Source of the DNA: Cupriavidus sp. 2SB
GTDB lineage: Bacteria > Pseudomonadota > Gammaproteobacteria > Burkholderiales > Burkholderiaceae
Direction: 5' to 3'
Assembly: GCF_005503625.1 (NCBI RefSeq)
Contig: NZ_SCMX01000028.1
Coordinates: 1-64,000, forward strand
DNA length: 64,000 bases
How positions within the stretch are numbered: position 1 is the first letter of the stretch; each line of letters begins with the position of its first letter. The notes beneath the pieces are model-generated. The model saw only the letters and a list, made by a program, of their open reading frames with translations. It was not told the origin of the DNA and did not search any database. The translations under genes were made by a program, and so were the position numbers. This document shows positions 42,632-51,785 of this stretch, in pieces.

Positions 42632-42950
42632 GGAGGGCTCCCCAAAAGGGTCCGGTGTCAATCGCACCGGCAGTGCCTCAAGGTTAGTCGTGCTGTCTGG
42701 CAAATACGATTCTGCACACGGGTGGCGCAGCCTTGTCCATTCGCATTGGACATTAATACTCCTGTATGCCCGCCGTCCGCTCGGCCAGCGCGCGCGGGCC
42801 GCATCGGGCTTCGCACCAGGCCGGGACCGAACGTATGGGAAACGTTAATACATAGGTATGATTCCCCGGCGCCCTGCCCGGCCTTACGCTGGATACCGTT
42901 ATGCACTGGCATGGCCGCCGTTGCAACGCATTGGCGTCACGGTGGCCTCC
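42632..42950. other. Divergent intergenic region, LysR / receiver protein
   Basis: About 320 bases that must hold promoters for both divergent genes. The near-palindrome ATACATAGGTAT lies at 42848-42859; its first ten bases recur inverted at 22769-22778. No additional gene seen. Confidence 0.45.
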
Positions 42951-43385
42951 ATGCTCCTCCCCAAGAGATCGAGGCAGGTCCTATTGAATTCCGCTCAGTC
43001 AGCCGCCCAGTCAGCCGCCCAGTCAGCCGCTCCACTGGTTGCGATCGTCGACGATGACGAGTCCATCCGCATGGCGACGGCAAGCCTTGTCCGCTCGCTC
43101 GGCCGTCGCACGGAGCAATTCGCATCCGCCGAGGCATTCCTCGCCTCGGACAAGATCGCTGCCATGGACTGCGTGGTGTCGGATTTCATGATGCCGGGCA
43201 TGACCGGCGTGGCGATGCACGAGCAACTGCTGGCGCTGGGCTACCGGATGCCCATTGTCTTCATCACCGCCTTTCCTTCCGAGGAATTGAAAACGCGGGC
43301 GCTGGCCAACGGGGCGCTGGCCGTGCTTCTCAAGCCCGTGGACGCCAACGACGTGGCGCACTGGCTCGACGTGGCGCTGGGATAG
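42951..43385 (+). CDS. Single-domain response regulator
   Basis: A 144-residue protein consisting of one receiver domain with complete phosphorylation residues: VDDDES, phospho-Asp in VVSDFMMPGMTG, Thr in FITAF and Lys in LLKPVD. No output domain follows. The N-terminus carries three copies of a QSAA repeat encoded by a 12-base tandem repeat. TTG 42984, preceded by AGGCAGG, would remove 11 residues and is an alternative start. It is convergent with the FixJ-like regulator. No kinase is adjacent, so its partner is unknown; such proteins act by protein contact or as phosphate relays. Confidence 0.85.
   Translation: MLLPKRSRQVLLNSAQSAAQSAAQSAAPLVAIVDDDESIRMATASLVRSLGRRTEQFASAEAFLASDKIAAMDCVVSDFMMPGMTGVAMHEQLLALGYRMPIVFITAFPSEELKTRALANGALAVLLKPVDANDVAHWLDVALG
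42996..43031 (+). repeat. 12-base tandem repeat, three copies
   Basis: CAGTCAGCCGCC repeats three times (the last ends in T), encoding QSAA units at the N-terminus of the receiver protein. Copy-number change would keep the frame. Confidence 0.9.
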
Positions 43386-43435
43386 CGGTGTTGCTGCAGC
43401 AGACGTGCCGGGAAAAACGCCGGGCGGTCGGAGCG

Positions 43436-44128
43436 TCAGTGCGGCTTGCGCGTCTGTGCTGACGCTGCAGATTCTGACGCGATGCCAAGCAGTTCGGACT
43501 TCCTGACGAGATCGGCCACCGAGCGGGCGCCCATCTTCTTCATGGCCTGCCCGCGATGAATCTTGACGGTGACCTCGCTGAGGCTCATCTCTCCGGCAAT
43601 CTGCTTGTTCATCAGACCTGTCACCACAAACGCCATGACTTCGCGCTCGCGCGGGGTCAGCGACTCGTAGGCCGCGCGCAATCCCGCACTGGACTGCTCG
43701 GCGGCCAGCCGCTCACCATCGCGCGCCAGTGCATTGGCCACGGCATCGAGCATGTCCTGGTCGCGGAATGGCTTGGGCAGGAAATCCACCGCACCCGCTT
43801 TCATCGCCTTGACCGTCATGGCGATATCGCCGTGACCGGTCATGAACACGATGGGCATGCGCAGGCCGCTCTTGCCAATCTGCTCCTGGAAGGCCAGGCC
43901 ACTCTCGCCGCGCAGCCGCACGTCGAGGATCAGGCAACTGGGCACGTCCGGCCTTGGGTAGCCCAGGAAATCCTGCGCCGACTCGAATGTCACCACCCGC
44001 AGGCCGATGGAGCGCAGCAGGCCATCGAGCGCGAGCCTGACGGATTCGTCGTCATCCACGACGTAGGCCATCCGTTCCTTGCCATCGCGCGGGCCCGTGG
44101 GCACCGTCGAACTCGACCACGCATTCAT
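43436..44128 (-). CDS. FixJ/TodT-like response regulator (REC-LuxR HTH)
   Basis: A 230-residue two-domain regulator. The receiver has VDDDESV, ILDVRLRGESG (phospho-Asp), FMTGHGDIAMTV and FLPKPF. The C-terminal LuxR-type helix-turn-helix is LTPREREVMAFVVTGLMNKQ then LSEVTVKIHRGQAMKKMG. This matches the FixJ/TodT subgroup. GGGGGAGCGTT precedes ATG 44128. The cognate kinase is not in the window. It reads away from the Pha antiporter operon on the same strand and might share control with it, but no evidence links them. Confidence 0.92.
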   Translation of the reverse strand: MNAWSSSTVPTGPRDGKERMAYVVDDDESVRLALDGLLRSIGLRVVTFESAQDFLGYPRPDVPSCLILDVRLRGESGLAFQEQIGKSGLRMPIVFMTGHGDIAMTVKAMKAGAVDFLPKPFRDQDMLDAVANALARDGERLAAEQSSAGLRAAYESLTPREREVMAFVVTGLMNKQIAGEMSLSEVTVKIHRGQAMKKMGARSVADLVRKSELLGIASESAASAQTRKPH

Positions 44129-44276
44129 CAAACGCTCCCCCCGCCGAATGGCGATCCAATCGAGATGATAATCATTCTAGGAGATGGCGGAAACGCGCCA
44201 TTATCGCCATCACATTGTTTCCAGAATGTCGACACTGGCCGCATTGCCAATCACTCGGCAAGGTGATACAGGCGCC

Positions 44277-44681
44277 TCATTTACCGGGCTTCCCCGCATC
44301 CGGATGCCCCTCCTCACCCGCATCCGCCACACTGCGCGCGGGGGACCACACGCGGCCCCGCGTCCGTTCGATCACCGGCAGCCGTTGCTGGATCGCCGCC
44401 TTGGCCAGCATGTGCGCGCTAATGGGTGCGGTCAGGAACAGGAAAGCCGAGACGAGCAATTCGTGCAGGCTCAGTCCATTGCCGCGCACGCTGAAATACA
44501 CCACCGATGCCAGCACGACGCCGCCCACGCCCAGTGTGGTCGATTTAGTGGGGCCGTGCAGGCGCATATAGAAATCCGGCAGCCGGGCGAGTCCGATCGC
44601 ACCGATCAGCATGAAGCCGCTGCCGATCAGCAACAGCACGCAGACGACGATTTCCGCGATGGGGTGCATGGTCGCGTGCAT
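44277..44681 (-). CDS. mrpG: Na+(K+)/H+ antiporter subunit G (MrpG/PhaG)
   Basis: A 134-residue protein with three membrane helices and the MrpG pattern IGLARLPDFYMRLHGPTKSTTLGVGGVVLA, followed by a hydrophilic tail. It is the last gene of the six-gene operon, starting 4 bases after mrpF. ATG 44669 is an alternative start. Part of the hetero-oligomeric Pha/Mrp complex that exports Na+ or K+ in exchange for protons. Confidence 0.92.
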   Translation of the reverse strand: MHATMHPIAEIVVCVLLLIGSGFMLIGAIGLARLPDFYMRLHGPTKSTTLGVGGVVLASVVYFSVRGNGLSLHELLVSAFLFLTAPISAHMLAKAAIQQRLPVIERTRGRVWSPARSVADAGEEGHPDAGKPGK

Positions 44682-44685
44682 GGCG

Positions 44686-44961
44686 TTACCTCAATTCGAT
44701 GATGTCGCCGCGCTGCAGGTATTTGGTCAGCGCAACAGTGCCGATAAACCCTGTCACCGCAATCAGCAGCGCGATCTCGAAAAACAGTGTCGAGTCGATG
44801 ACCATGCCGTACAGCACCAGCAGCGCGATGGCATTGATACTCAAGGTGTCCAGCGCAATGATGCGGTCCGGCAGGCTCGGCCCGCGCAGCAGGCGGGCCA
44901 CGGTCAGCAGGAATGCCACGCCCTGCAACGCCAGGGCAATCGGTATCACGATGGCAAGCAT
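44686..44961 (-). CDS. mrpF: Na+(K+)/H+ antiporter subunit F (MrpF/PhaF)
   Basis: A 91-residue protein with three helices. LLRGPSLPDRIIALDTLSINAIA is the conserved MrpF segment. The start overlaps the end of mrpE by 16 bases. Small subunit of the antiporter complex in the inner membrane. Confidence 0.93.
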   Translation of the reverse strand: MLAIVIPIALALQGVAFLLTVARLLRGPSLPDRIIALDTLSINAIALLVLYGMVIDSTLFFEIALLIAVTGFIGTVALTKYLQRGDIIELR

Positions 44962-45449
44962 ACGAAAATCTCCTTGAGGGGCGCCTCATAGCGAGACTTG
45001 ATGGTATCGACGAGTCGAGCTTCGTCGCGCAGGTTCAGTACGTGGATCAGCAGTACGCGGCGGTCGTTGCTGAGTTCGGCACACAGCGTGCCGGGACTCA
45101 ATGACACGATGCTGATGAGCGCGGTCAGCGCCATCTCGTGTTCCAGATCCAGCGGCACCTGGATGAAAGCCGGTTGCATGCGCCGCATCGGCCCCAGCAC
45201 CAGCGCCGCCACTTCCACATTGGCGTGAACGATGTCGTAGAGCACGCGGCCCGCCAACTGCGCCACCAGGTCTGGCCGGCGCAGTTCCATCGGCCGCAAC
45301 CACAGCCGCTCCCCGATCTTCAGCGACAGCAACCAACCCAGCAGCGCGCCCAGCAGGACCTGCCCTGGGGAAACATCGTTGACCAGCAACAGCCAGATGA
45401 TGGCCAGCACCAGACTCAGCCAGGGATGCGGAAACAGCCGCTTGATCAT
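44946..45449 (-). CDS. mrpE: Na+(K+)/H+ antiporter subunit E (MrpE/PhaE)
   Basis: A 167-residue protein with two N-terminal membrane helices and a soluble C-terminal domain. SIVSLSPGTLCAELSNDRRVLLIHVL is the conserved MrpE segment. It overlaps mrpD by four bases (ATGA). Helps assemble the antiporter complex. Confidence 0.93.
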   Translation of the reverse strand: MIKRLFPHPWLSLVLAIIWLLLVNDVSPGQVLLGALLGWLLSLKIGERLWLRPMELRRPDLVAQLAGRVLYDIVHANVEVAALVLGPMRRMQPAFIQVPLDLEHEMALTALISIVSLSPGTLCAELSNDRRVLLIHVLNLRDEARLVDTIKSRYEAPLKEIFVCLPS

Positions 45450-47011
45450 CGGTCAGCCTCCTTTGCTGGCGGCGTGTGAAGCACCGCTTCACGATAGGCC
45501 GCTACATCGGACAACTGCCCCGCCGTGGCATCGACATAGCGCTCTACGGGCGCGGCGAACAGGACCAGCGCCACATTGCCCGCGAGCAGCAACATCGCGC
45601 ATGTCAGCTTCCATCGACGCAGCACCACGCCGCGCCGTGGCGAGCGCACGCCGTGCCGCACATACGGTGCGCTCCACACTTGCCGGCTGCCGGTGCGGCT
45701 GGCTGCAATCAGCAGCAGCAGGCTGGACCCCAGGATCACCGACCACGCTGCGGCAGCCGATGGGCCCATCGTGGCGCGCAGCATCATCGCCTTGCCGAGG
45801 AAGCCGGACATCGGCGGCAGCCCGATGGCCGTCACGATGGCAACAAGAAACAACGCGCCTTCGAGCCGCATGCCAGGGCGCCGCACCACGCGTCCGCCCG
45901 CCTTGCCGACGGGCCGCTCCAGTGCGGGATCGACGGGATCGTGGCGCGTATCGAGCGCGCCGGCCAGCAGGAACAACGCTGCCGTGCATAGCGTCGTGCT
46001 CGGCAGGTAATACAGCACTGCGGCCCAGGCTTCGTACGTCTGCAGGCTCGTGCCGGCCAGCAGCAAACCCACCGAAGTCAGCACCAGATAGCCCGTCAGC
46101 ACGCGCACCTCGTGCGCAGCCAGTGCACCGACGGCACCGATGACCATCGTCAGCAACGCGAGCCACCACAGCCAGTCATGCATGAAGCCCGCGAGCGGAC
46201 CGGCATCGAGATTGAAGATCAGCGCCTGCGTGCGCAGCACGGCGTACACGCCCACCTTGGTCATGATCGCGAACAGCGCAGCCACCGATGGCGTGGCCCC
46301 GGCATAGGCACGCGGCAGCCAGAAGTACAGTGGAAACGCCGCGGCTTTCAGCAGGAATACAAGCTGCAGCATCGCACCGGCGGCGATGGCTAACGGTAGC
46401 GATGAGGCATCGAGTCCCTGCAATCGCACACCCATGTCGGCCATGTTCAGCGTACCCGTCAGACCGTAGAGAATGCCGATGGCAATCAGGAAGAAGCTCG
46501 AGCCGGCCAGGTTGATCAGCACATAGTGCAGGCCGGGCACGATACGTCGGGGTCCTCCGCCATGCACCAGCAATGCATACGAGGCGATCAACAGGATCTC
46601 GAAGAACACGAACAGGTTGAACAGGTCCCCCGCCAGGAACGCGCCATTCAGGCCCATCAACTGGAACTGGAACAGCGCGTCGAAATGCCGCCCGAGCCGG
46701 GCATCGCCGCAACTCGCATGCACCGATGCGGCCACCGCCAGCACGGCGGTCAACACCAGCATGAGCGCACCGAGCCGATCCAGTTGCAGGACAATGCCGA
46801 ACGGCGCGGGCCAGTTGCCCATCGCCACCACGGGAATCGCGCCGGTATCGGCCACACACAACAACCCGACAGCTATCGGCAACAACGCGAGACTTGCGCC
46901 CACGGAAACACTGCGCTGCCAGCGCTGGCGGCGCGCGGGCATCATGGCGAGCCATGCGCCCGCGAACATCGGCACCAGCAGAGGCAGCAACAACGCATGC
47001 GTGACGGTCAT
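45446..47011 (-). CDS. mrpD: Na+(K+)/H+ antiporter subunit D (MrpD/PhaD)
   Basis: A 521-residue NuoN/NuoM-like membrane protein with about 14 helices. It has the proton-channel segments PSVAALFAIMTKVGVYAVLRTQ and KAAAFPLYFWLPRAYAGATPSV with the lysine and histidine positions of the family. It starts at ATG 47011 overlapping mrpC by four bases; a longer frame runs through mrpC out of frame and is not coding. Works with MrpA as the ion-translocating core. Confidence 0.94.
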   Translation of the reverse strand: MTVTHALLLPLLVPMFAGAWLAMMPARRQRWQRSVSVGASLALLPIAVGLLCVADTGAIPVVAMGNWPAPFGIVLQLDRLGALMLVLTAVLAVAASVHASCGDARLGRHFDALFQFQLMGLNGAFLAGDLFNLFVFFEILLIASYALLVHGGGPRRIVPGLHYVLINLAGSSFFLIAIGILYGLTGTLNMADMGVRLQGLDASSLPLAIAAGAMLQLVFLLKAAAFPLYFWLPRAYAGATPSVAALFAIMTKVGVYAVLRTQALIFNLDAGPLAGFMHDWLWWLALLTMVIGAVGALAAHEVRVLTGYLVLTSVGLLLAGTSLQTYEAWAAVLYYLPSTTLCTAALFLLAGALDTRHDPVDPALERPVGKAGGRVVRRPGMRLEGALFLVAIVTAIGLPPMSGFLGKAMMLRATMGPSAAAAWSVILGSSLLLLIAASRTGSRQVWSAPYVRHGVRSPRRGVVLRRWKLTCAMLLLAGNVALVLFAAPVERYVDATAGQLSDVAAYREAVLHTPPAKEADR

Positions 47012-47337
47012 GGTCGCTCCACGCCGTCTACGTGATCGGTGCCGGACAACCCAAGCGAACGCAGCGACAGCACAATCGCGAACGCAGTCATCGCAAAGCT
47101 GATGACGATGGCGGTCAGCACCAGCGCTTGCGGCACTGGGTCCGCATACTGCGCACCGTCCACAATGACCGGTGGCCGCCCGGTGACGAGCCGGCCCATC
47201 GAGAGCAGGAACAGCGTCACGGCATACGACAGCAGCGTCAGGCCGAGTACCACGGTGAAGGTGCGTGCGCGCAGCAGCAGGAACAGTCCGCAGGCGGTGA
47301 GTACGCCAATCGTCAACGCAAATGCGGCTTCCATCAT
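47008..47337 (-). CDS. mrpC: Na+(K+)/H+ antiporter subunit C (MrpC/PhaC)
   Basis: A 109-residue NuoK-like protein with three helices (ALTIGVLTACGLFLLLRAR, VLGLTLLSYAVTLFLLSMG, ALVLTAIVISFAMTAFAIVL) and the DPVPQALVLTAIVI family motif. AAAGGAGGGCG precedes two adjacent ATGs (47337, 47334). It overlaps mrpA by four bases. Confidence 0.94.
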   Translation of the reverse strand: MMEAAFALTIGVLTACGLFLLLRARTFTVVLGLTLLSYAVTLFLLSMGRLVTGRPPVIVDGAQYADPVPQALVLTAIVISFAMTAFAIVLSLRSLGLSGTDHVDGVERP

Positions 47338-50201
47338 CGCCCTCCTTTCGTCTGCGCCGAAGCGTGTGCCTGCTCATGCGTACTGGCGAGGATGCGCTTG
47401 TCGCGCACGCCGAGGTGCGACACGATCAGCAGTGTGGTCCCCACCACCGTCATATAGACGCCCACATCGAAAATCATCGCCGTGGCCAGTTCGATTTCGC
47501 CAATCAACGGAATGTGGAAGTGCCCGAAGGATGTGGTGAGAAACGGATAGCCGAAGAACCAGCTGCCCAGGCCCGTCAGTCCCGCCACCACGATGCCCGC
47601 GCCGGCCATCACGCGATAGTTGACGCCGATGCGCGACTCGGTCCACAACACGCCGCTGGCCACGTATTGCATCAGCAAGGCAATCGACGTGACCAGCGCG
47701 GCCACAAACCCGCCGCCCGGCAGGTTATGGCCGCGCAGCAGGATGAAGACCGCCACAAGCATGGTCAGCGGCAGCATCAGCCGCGCCAGGATCGACAGCA
47801 GCAACGGATGGCTTTGCCCTGCCCATGGCGCACCGTTGGGGTCGAACGCGGGAGCGGTGAGCCGCAGACCCTTGAGCATGGCCTGCACGCCCAGGCCCGC
47901 CACCAGCAGCACGCAGATCTCGCCAAAGGTATCGAAGCCCCGGAAATCCACCAGGATCACATTGACGATGTTGTGCCCGCCCCCACCGCTCACGCTGTTC
48001 CGGACGAAGTAGTCGCCAATCGAATCGTAGGGCCGCGTCATCACGGCAAAGGCCGCGGCACTGACGAACGCGCCGCCTGCCAGTGCCAGCACGCCATCGC
48101 GAATCCAGCGTGCAGGGCGGCTGGGCTGCCGCGCCTTGTCGCCATCGCCGGGCAGGAAATACAGCGCGAGCACCAGCAGCAGGATGGTCACCACCTCCAC
48201 CGACACCTGCGTCAGCGCGAGATCCGGTGCGGAGAATCGCGCGAACAGCAGCGCCATCAACAAGCCGCACATACTCAGCATGGAAAGTGCCGCCACACGT
48301 TGGCGCCGGCAGGCCACCACCACGATCGCCCCCAATGCCATGATGGCCAGCCCCGCGCCGGTAATGGGATCGAGCGGCGCCTGGGGCAATGGCCCGGACA
48401 ATGCGCGCATCGCATCCGGCAGCGGCATCGTCCCTGCGCCCAGCAGATACCAGCCGGGCAACAGCACCATGACGGCCACTAGCAGCGCGATATAGCGTTG
48501 CAGCGAGCCGTTCTCCAGCGCGGCGGTCAGCGTTCTTGCCGCCCATCCCAGCGCCTGCATCAGATCCTCGAAGCGATCGCGCGCATTGAGCAGCGCCAGC
48601 GTGGCGTGATGCCGGTGGAATGCCTCGCGCCGAAAGTAGAACAACAGCGTGCCGGCCACCAGCGAGATCAGGCTCATCATCAGCGGCACGTTGAAGCCAT
48701 GCCACGGACTCAGGCTGTATTCGGGCGGCGCCTTGCCTAACGTGGCGTACGCCGTAATCTGCAGCAGCGCGCCCACCGTGATATTCGGCACGAGGCCCAC
48801 CACCAGGCAGATCACGACGAGGATCTCGACGGGCACCTTCATCAGGCGGGGCGGTTCGTGCGGAGGATAGTTCGGCAGATCGTCGGGCTTGCCATCGAAG
48901 AACACGCCGTAGATGAAGCGCAGCGAATACGCCACGCTGAGCGCGCCGGCCAACGTGGCCGCCGCTGGCACGATCCAGTTGAAATAGCCGAACAGATCCT
49001 GCGCCAGCGTTTCACCAAAGAACATTTCCTTGCTCAGGAAGCCGTTCAGCAGCGGCACCCCCGCCATCGACAGCGATGCCACAATGGCCAGCGCCCCCGT
49101 ATGCGGCATATAGCGCCACAGACCGCGCAACTTCGTCAGGTCGCGTGTGCCGGTCTCGTGGTCGATGATGCCCGCTGCCATGAACAGCGATGCCTTGAAC
49201 ACCGCGTGATTGATGATGTGGAACAGCGCGGCCACGGTGCTCAGTTCCGTATCGAGACCGAACAGCAGCGTGATCAGCCCCAGGTGGCTGATGGTGGAAT
49301 AGGCCAGCAGCCCCTTCAGATCGCGCTGCAGCAACGCCATGGCCGCGCCACCGAGCAGCGTGACAAGGCCGCAGAGGCTCACGATATAGAACCACCATGG
49401 CGTGCCATCGAGCACCGGATACAGCCGCGCCAGCAGGAACACGCCCGCCTTGACCATCGTTGCCGAGTGCAGGTAGGCGGAAACCGGCGTGGGCGCCGAC
49501 ATCGCGTGCGGCAGCCAGAAGAAGAACGGGAATTGCGCTGACTTGGTGAACGCGCCGATCAACACCAGCACCAGCATCAGCGGATACAGCGGATGGCGCT
49601 GCACCATGCCGCCTTGCGCCAGCACATCGGCCAGCTCCAGGCTGCCGCAGATGCGGCCAAGCAGCAGCACCCCGGCGAGCAGTGCGAGACCGCCCGCACC
49701 AGTGACGGTCAACGCCATGCGCGCGCCTTTTCGCGCATCGGAGCGGTAGGACCAGAAACCGATCAGCAGGAACGAGACGATGCTGGTCATCTCCCAGAAC
49801 ACCAGCATCAGCAACAGGTTGCCTGAGAGCACCACGCCGAGCATCGCGCCCATGAACAGCAGCAGCAACGTGAAGAAACGCACCGTGGACGCCACACGCG
49901 GCAGGTAGTAGCGCGCGTAGATCACCACCAGCAGTCCGATACCCGCAATCAGCACGGCAAAGGTGAAAGCCAGGCCGTCGAGCCGCAGGGTCAGGTTCAG
50001 GCTGATCGACGCCAGCCAGTCATGACGCCACTTGAAAACCGTCCCGTCCTCGATGCCCGGCCACGCCATGGCCAGCACGCCAAGCGCGGCCAGTGCCGTG
50101 GCAGCGGCGATGGCGAACGCCGCAGTGGCGCCGCCGCGCTTGCAAAGTTGAACGATCAACGCGCCGGCAAAGGGCAGCGCAACCAGCGCGATCATCAGCA
50201 T
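47334..50201 (-). CDS. mrpA: Na+(K+)/H+ antiporter subunit A with fused subunit B (MrpAB/PhaAB)
   Basis: A 955-residue protein. The N-terminal two-thirds are NuoL-like (PFFFWLPHAMSAPTPVSAYLHSATMVKAGV; LLAYSTISHLGLITLLFG). The last third contains the MrpA tail and an MrpB domain (GHNLPGGGFVAALVTSIALLMQYVASG), so A and B are one polypeptide, the Pha type. Start ATG 50201 follows GGAGCAACACCG; ATG 50195 is possible. First gene of the operon AB-C-D-E-F-G, which supports Na+/K+ and alkaline-pH tolerance. Confidence 0.95.
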   Translation of the reverse strand: MLMIALVALPFAGALIVQLCKRGGATAAFAIAAATALAALGVLAMAWPGIEDGTVFKWRHDWLASISLNLTLRLDGLAFTFAVLIAGIGLLVVIYARYYLPRVASTVRFFTLLLLFMGAMLGVVLSGNLLLMLVFWEMTSIVSFLLIGFWSYRSDARKGARMALTVTGAGGLALLAGVLLLGRICGSLELADVLAQGGMVQRHPLYPLMLVLVLIGAFTKSAQFPFFFWLPHAMSAPTPVSAYLHSATMVKAGVFLLARLYPVLDGTPWWFYIVSLCGLVTLLGGAAMALLQRDLKGLLAYSTISHLGLITLLFGLDTELSTVAALFHIINHAVFKASLFMAAGIIDHETGTRDLTKLRGLWRYMPHTGALAIVASLSMAGVPLLNGFLSKEMFFGETLAQDLFGYFNWIVPAAATLAGALSVAYSLRFIYGVFFDGKPDDLPNYPPHEPPRLMKVPVEILVVICLVVGLVPNITVGALLQITAYATLGKAPPEYSLSPWHGFNVPLMMSLISLVAGTLLFYFRREAFHRHHATLALLNARDRFEDLMQALGWAARTLTAALENGSLQRYIALLVAVMVLLPGWYLLGAGTMPLPDAMRALSGPLPQAPLDPITGAGLAIMALGAIVVVACRRQRVAALSMLSMCGLLMALLFARFSAPDLALTQVSVEVVTILLLVLALYFLPGDGDKARQPSRPARWIRDGVLALAGGAFVSAAAFAVMTRPYDSIGDYFVRNSVSGGGGHNIVNVILVDFRGFDTFGEICVLLVAGLGVQAMLKGLRLTAPAFDPNGAPWAGQSHPLLLSILARLMLPLTMLVAVFILLRGHNLPGGGFVAALVTSIALLMQYVASGVLWTESRIGVNYRVMAGAGIVVAGLTGLGSWFFGYPFLTTSFGHFHIPLIGEIELATAMIFDVGVYMTVVGTTLLIVSHLGVRDKRILASTHEQAHASAQTKGGR

Positions 50202-50279
50202 CGGTGTTGCTCCGGCGCTTTGTGCAGCGTCATTGAGGCTCCTTTGCGATGTTGGGTTTTTCTTTCCCCCTGTTTTATT

Positions 50280-50401
50280 CCCCTCTCCCGCTTGCGGGAG
50301 AGGGGTTAGGGGTGAGGGCAAGCAGTTCTATCTACGACAGGCCGCAATTTGTACCGCTGCGCCCTCACCCCCGGCCCCTCTCCCGCCTTGCGGGAGAGGG
50401 G
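50280..50401. repeat. Composite interspersed palindrome, copies 2 and 3 in inverted orientation
   Basis: Two hairpins (CCCCTCTCCCG...CGGGAGAGGGG) at 50280-50305 and about 50375-50401 are followed and preceded, respectively, by TAGGGGTGAGGGC and GCCCTCACCCC. Each arm is the reverse complement of the other, so the 122-base element is itself a large imperfect palindrome. It sits upstream of the antiporter operon. Confidence 0.9.
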
Positions 50402-50523
50402 AGCAAAACAAGAGAAGGAAACGGGGAAACCCCGAGACAACGAAAACTTCACATCGGCACATTCTGCCGCAGCATCCCCGTTCCGGCCAGTCGGTATTTT
50501 TCTGACGTGTCAGACGCTGAACG

Positions 50524-50550
50524 AAAAACGCCGGCCCGAAGGCCGGCGTT
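50524..50550 (-). terminator. Rho-independent terminator (minus strand)
   Basis: AACGCCGGCC (50527-50536) and GGCCGGCGTT (50541-50550) form a perfect stem around CGAA. Read on the minus strand it is followed by TTTTT, about 20 bases after the stop of the 50572 gene. Confidence 0.85.
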
Positions 50551-50571
50551 ACGCATCGATCGAAAGCCGCA

Positions 50572-50901
50572 TTACATCCGCACAGGACCGGGGCAGGCTT
50601 TCAGTCCCACCCACATGATCACGATGACCACGTTGACCGGCACGCTGAGCGCACCGGGCAAATAGAAGATCACGGACAGGCCCGGCTGGCGCATCAGCAT
50701 TTCCACCGCGCAGCCCAGCCCGTACAGCAGCACGCCGCACCACAGCCATCGACGCATATACGTCAGCAGCCAGTGGGCACGCGACTGATTGAAGCGCCAC
50801 GCTGCCGCACGCGCAAGCACATCGCCCCGACTCACATCCTTGAAGAGCCAGTCGAAGAAGAAGTACCGGTACAACAGCGTGCGGAAAGCGAGCTCTTGCA
50901 T
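50572..50901 (-). CDS. Small inner-membrane protein of unknown function
   Basis: From ATG 50901 it encodes 109 residues. After a basic, aromatic segment (FRTLLYRYFFFDWLFKDVSRG) there are two hydrophobic helices (WLWCGVLLYGLGCAVEML and LPGALSVPVNVVIVIMWVGL). A TTG at 50949 would add 16 residues; neither start has a clear ribosome site. A strong terminator follows. No family recognised. Confidence 0.65.
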   Translation of the reverse strand: MQELAFRTLLYRYFFFDWLFKDVSRGDVLARAAAWRFNQSRAHWLLTYMRRWLWCGVLLYGLGCAVEMLMRQPGLSVIFYLPGALSVPVNVVIVIMWVGLKACPGPVRM

Positions 50902-51086
50902 GATGCGTGGCGCGTGGCGCAAACCCTGTTCAGTGATGGAGTAACGCAATGCCCATGCCCGTGCCGCACCTGGCGCTGGCGCATGGACTAACTGTAGTCA
51001 CTGAACTGCCACGCGGTAAGAATTTCACGCCGGCCCCACGAAACTGCCATGCCCCAATGTGGAACATGGCGCAGGACCGGCCGGCT

Positions 51087-51473
51087 TCAGGCGCCGTCGA
51101 GGTACGGATTGCGTTGGCCCAGTCGCGTACCCAGCGCATCGGGCGCCAGCGTCATGCTGGCCGGGTCCACCTGTGCAGGCGGCGGAGTCATGGCCGTCGA
51201 TGCAGGCGGGGCAACGACGGCGCCCGGTGCGGGCGGCACACCGGTCTGCACGCCCTGCATCGAACCTTGCGCATAGGGGTTGGGCTGCTGCGCGGGTACG
51301 GCTTCCGGCGCTATCGGTGTCGCGCCGGCCGGTACAGCGGAAGGTGCGGCCTGGTATGGCTGTGCGGCTGGCATCGGCTGGCCCTGCTGGAATGGGTTCT
51401 GCTGCGCGAGCAGCGGATACGACGCCACCAGCGCGCCAGCCATCAACAGGGATTTCGCCAGATGTTGCTTCAT
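51087..51473 (-). CDS. Small secreted Pro/Gln/Ala-rich protein
   Basis: A 128-residue protein with a signal peptide (LLMAGALVASYPLLA, cleavage before QQNP). The mature part is low-complexity, rich in Pro, Ala and Gln (NPFQQGQPMPAAQPYQAAPS), ending with LGQRNPYLDGA. The NPFQQG / NPYAQG / NPYLDG elements repeat through the sequence. GGAGGACCTTGA precedes the ATG. Likely disordered in the periplasm; function unknown. Confidence 0.75.
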   Translation of the reverse strand: MKQHLAKSLLMAGALVASYPLLAQQNPFQQGQPMPAAQPYQAAPSAVPAGATPIAPEAVPAQQPNPYAQGSMQGVQTGVPPAPGAVVAPPASTAMTPPPAQVDPASMTLAPDALGTRLGQRNPYLDGA

Positions 51474-51785
51474 TCAAGGTCCTCCGTATAAACGCCTACA
51501 GGCATTGGGAACGGCAACTGTAGCGGTGAGGCCCCTGACATTCTGTTCGATTTTGCAACTGACATTTACCAGCCTTGCGACGTCCGCGCATGCGCGATAT
51601 TTACGCGCGCGTGTGCTCGACACGCCGCAGTGCGATGGGTTCCGACATTCCGCTTGTCCCGGTTGTGCCGCAACGTGGCATGCTGTCCGGGACGTGTGTC
51701 CCGATACATCGAGCACGCGGTTCCCTACGATGTCTGCCGATTCCGCGCCTCTCGGCGCGGACGCCACGCAAGCACGGAGTACGTC
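51474..51785. other. Divergent intergenic region
   Basis: 312 bases between the Pro/Gln-rich secreted protein and the TPR gene. It should contain promoters for both. No convincing small gene or repeat seen. Confidence 0.45.

Larger units (their letters stand above)
50202..50571. other. Intergenic region holding repeat and terminator
   Basis: About 370 bases between mrpA and the next minus-strand gene. It contains the composite palindrome and a minus-strand terminator. The remaining sequence near 50202-50279 should hold the antiporter promoter; no clear boxes were recognised. Confidence 0.5.

Noticed and set aside
42996-43031. CRISPR-like repeat
   Set aside because: Only three 12-base units without spacers inside a coding region; a simple tandem repeat.
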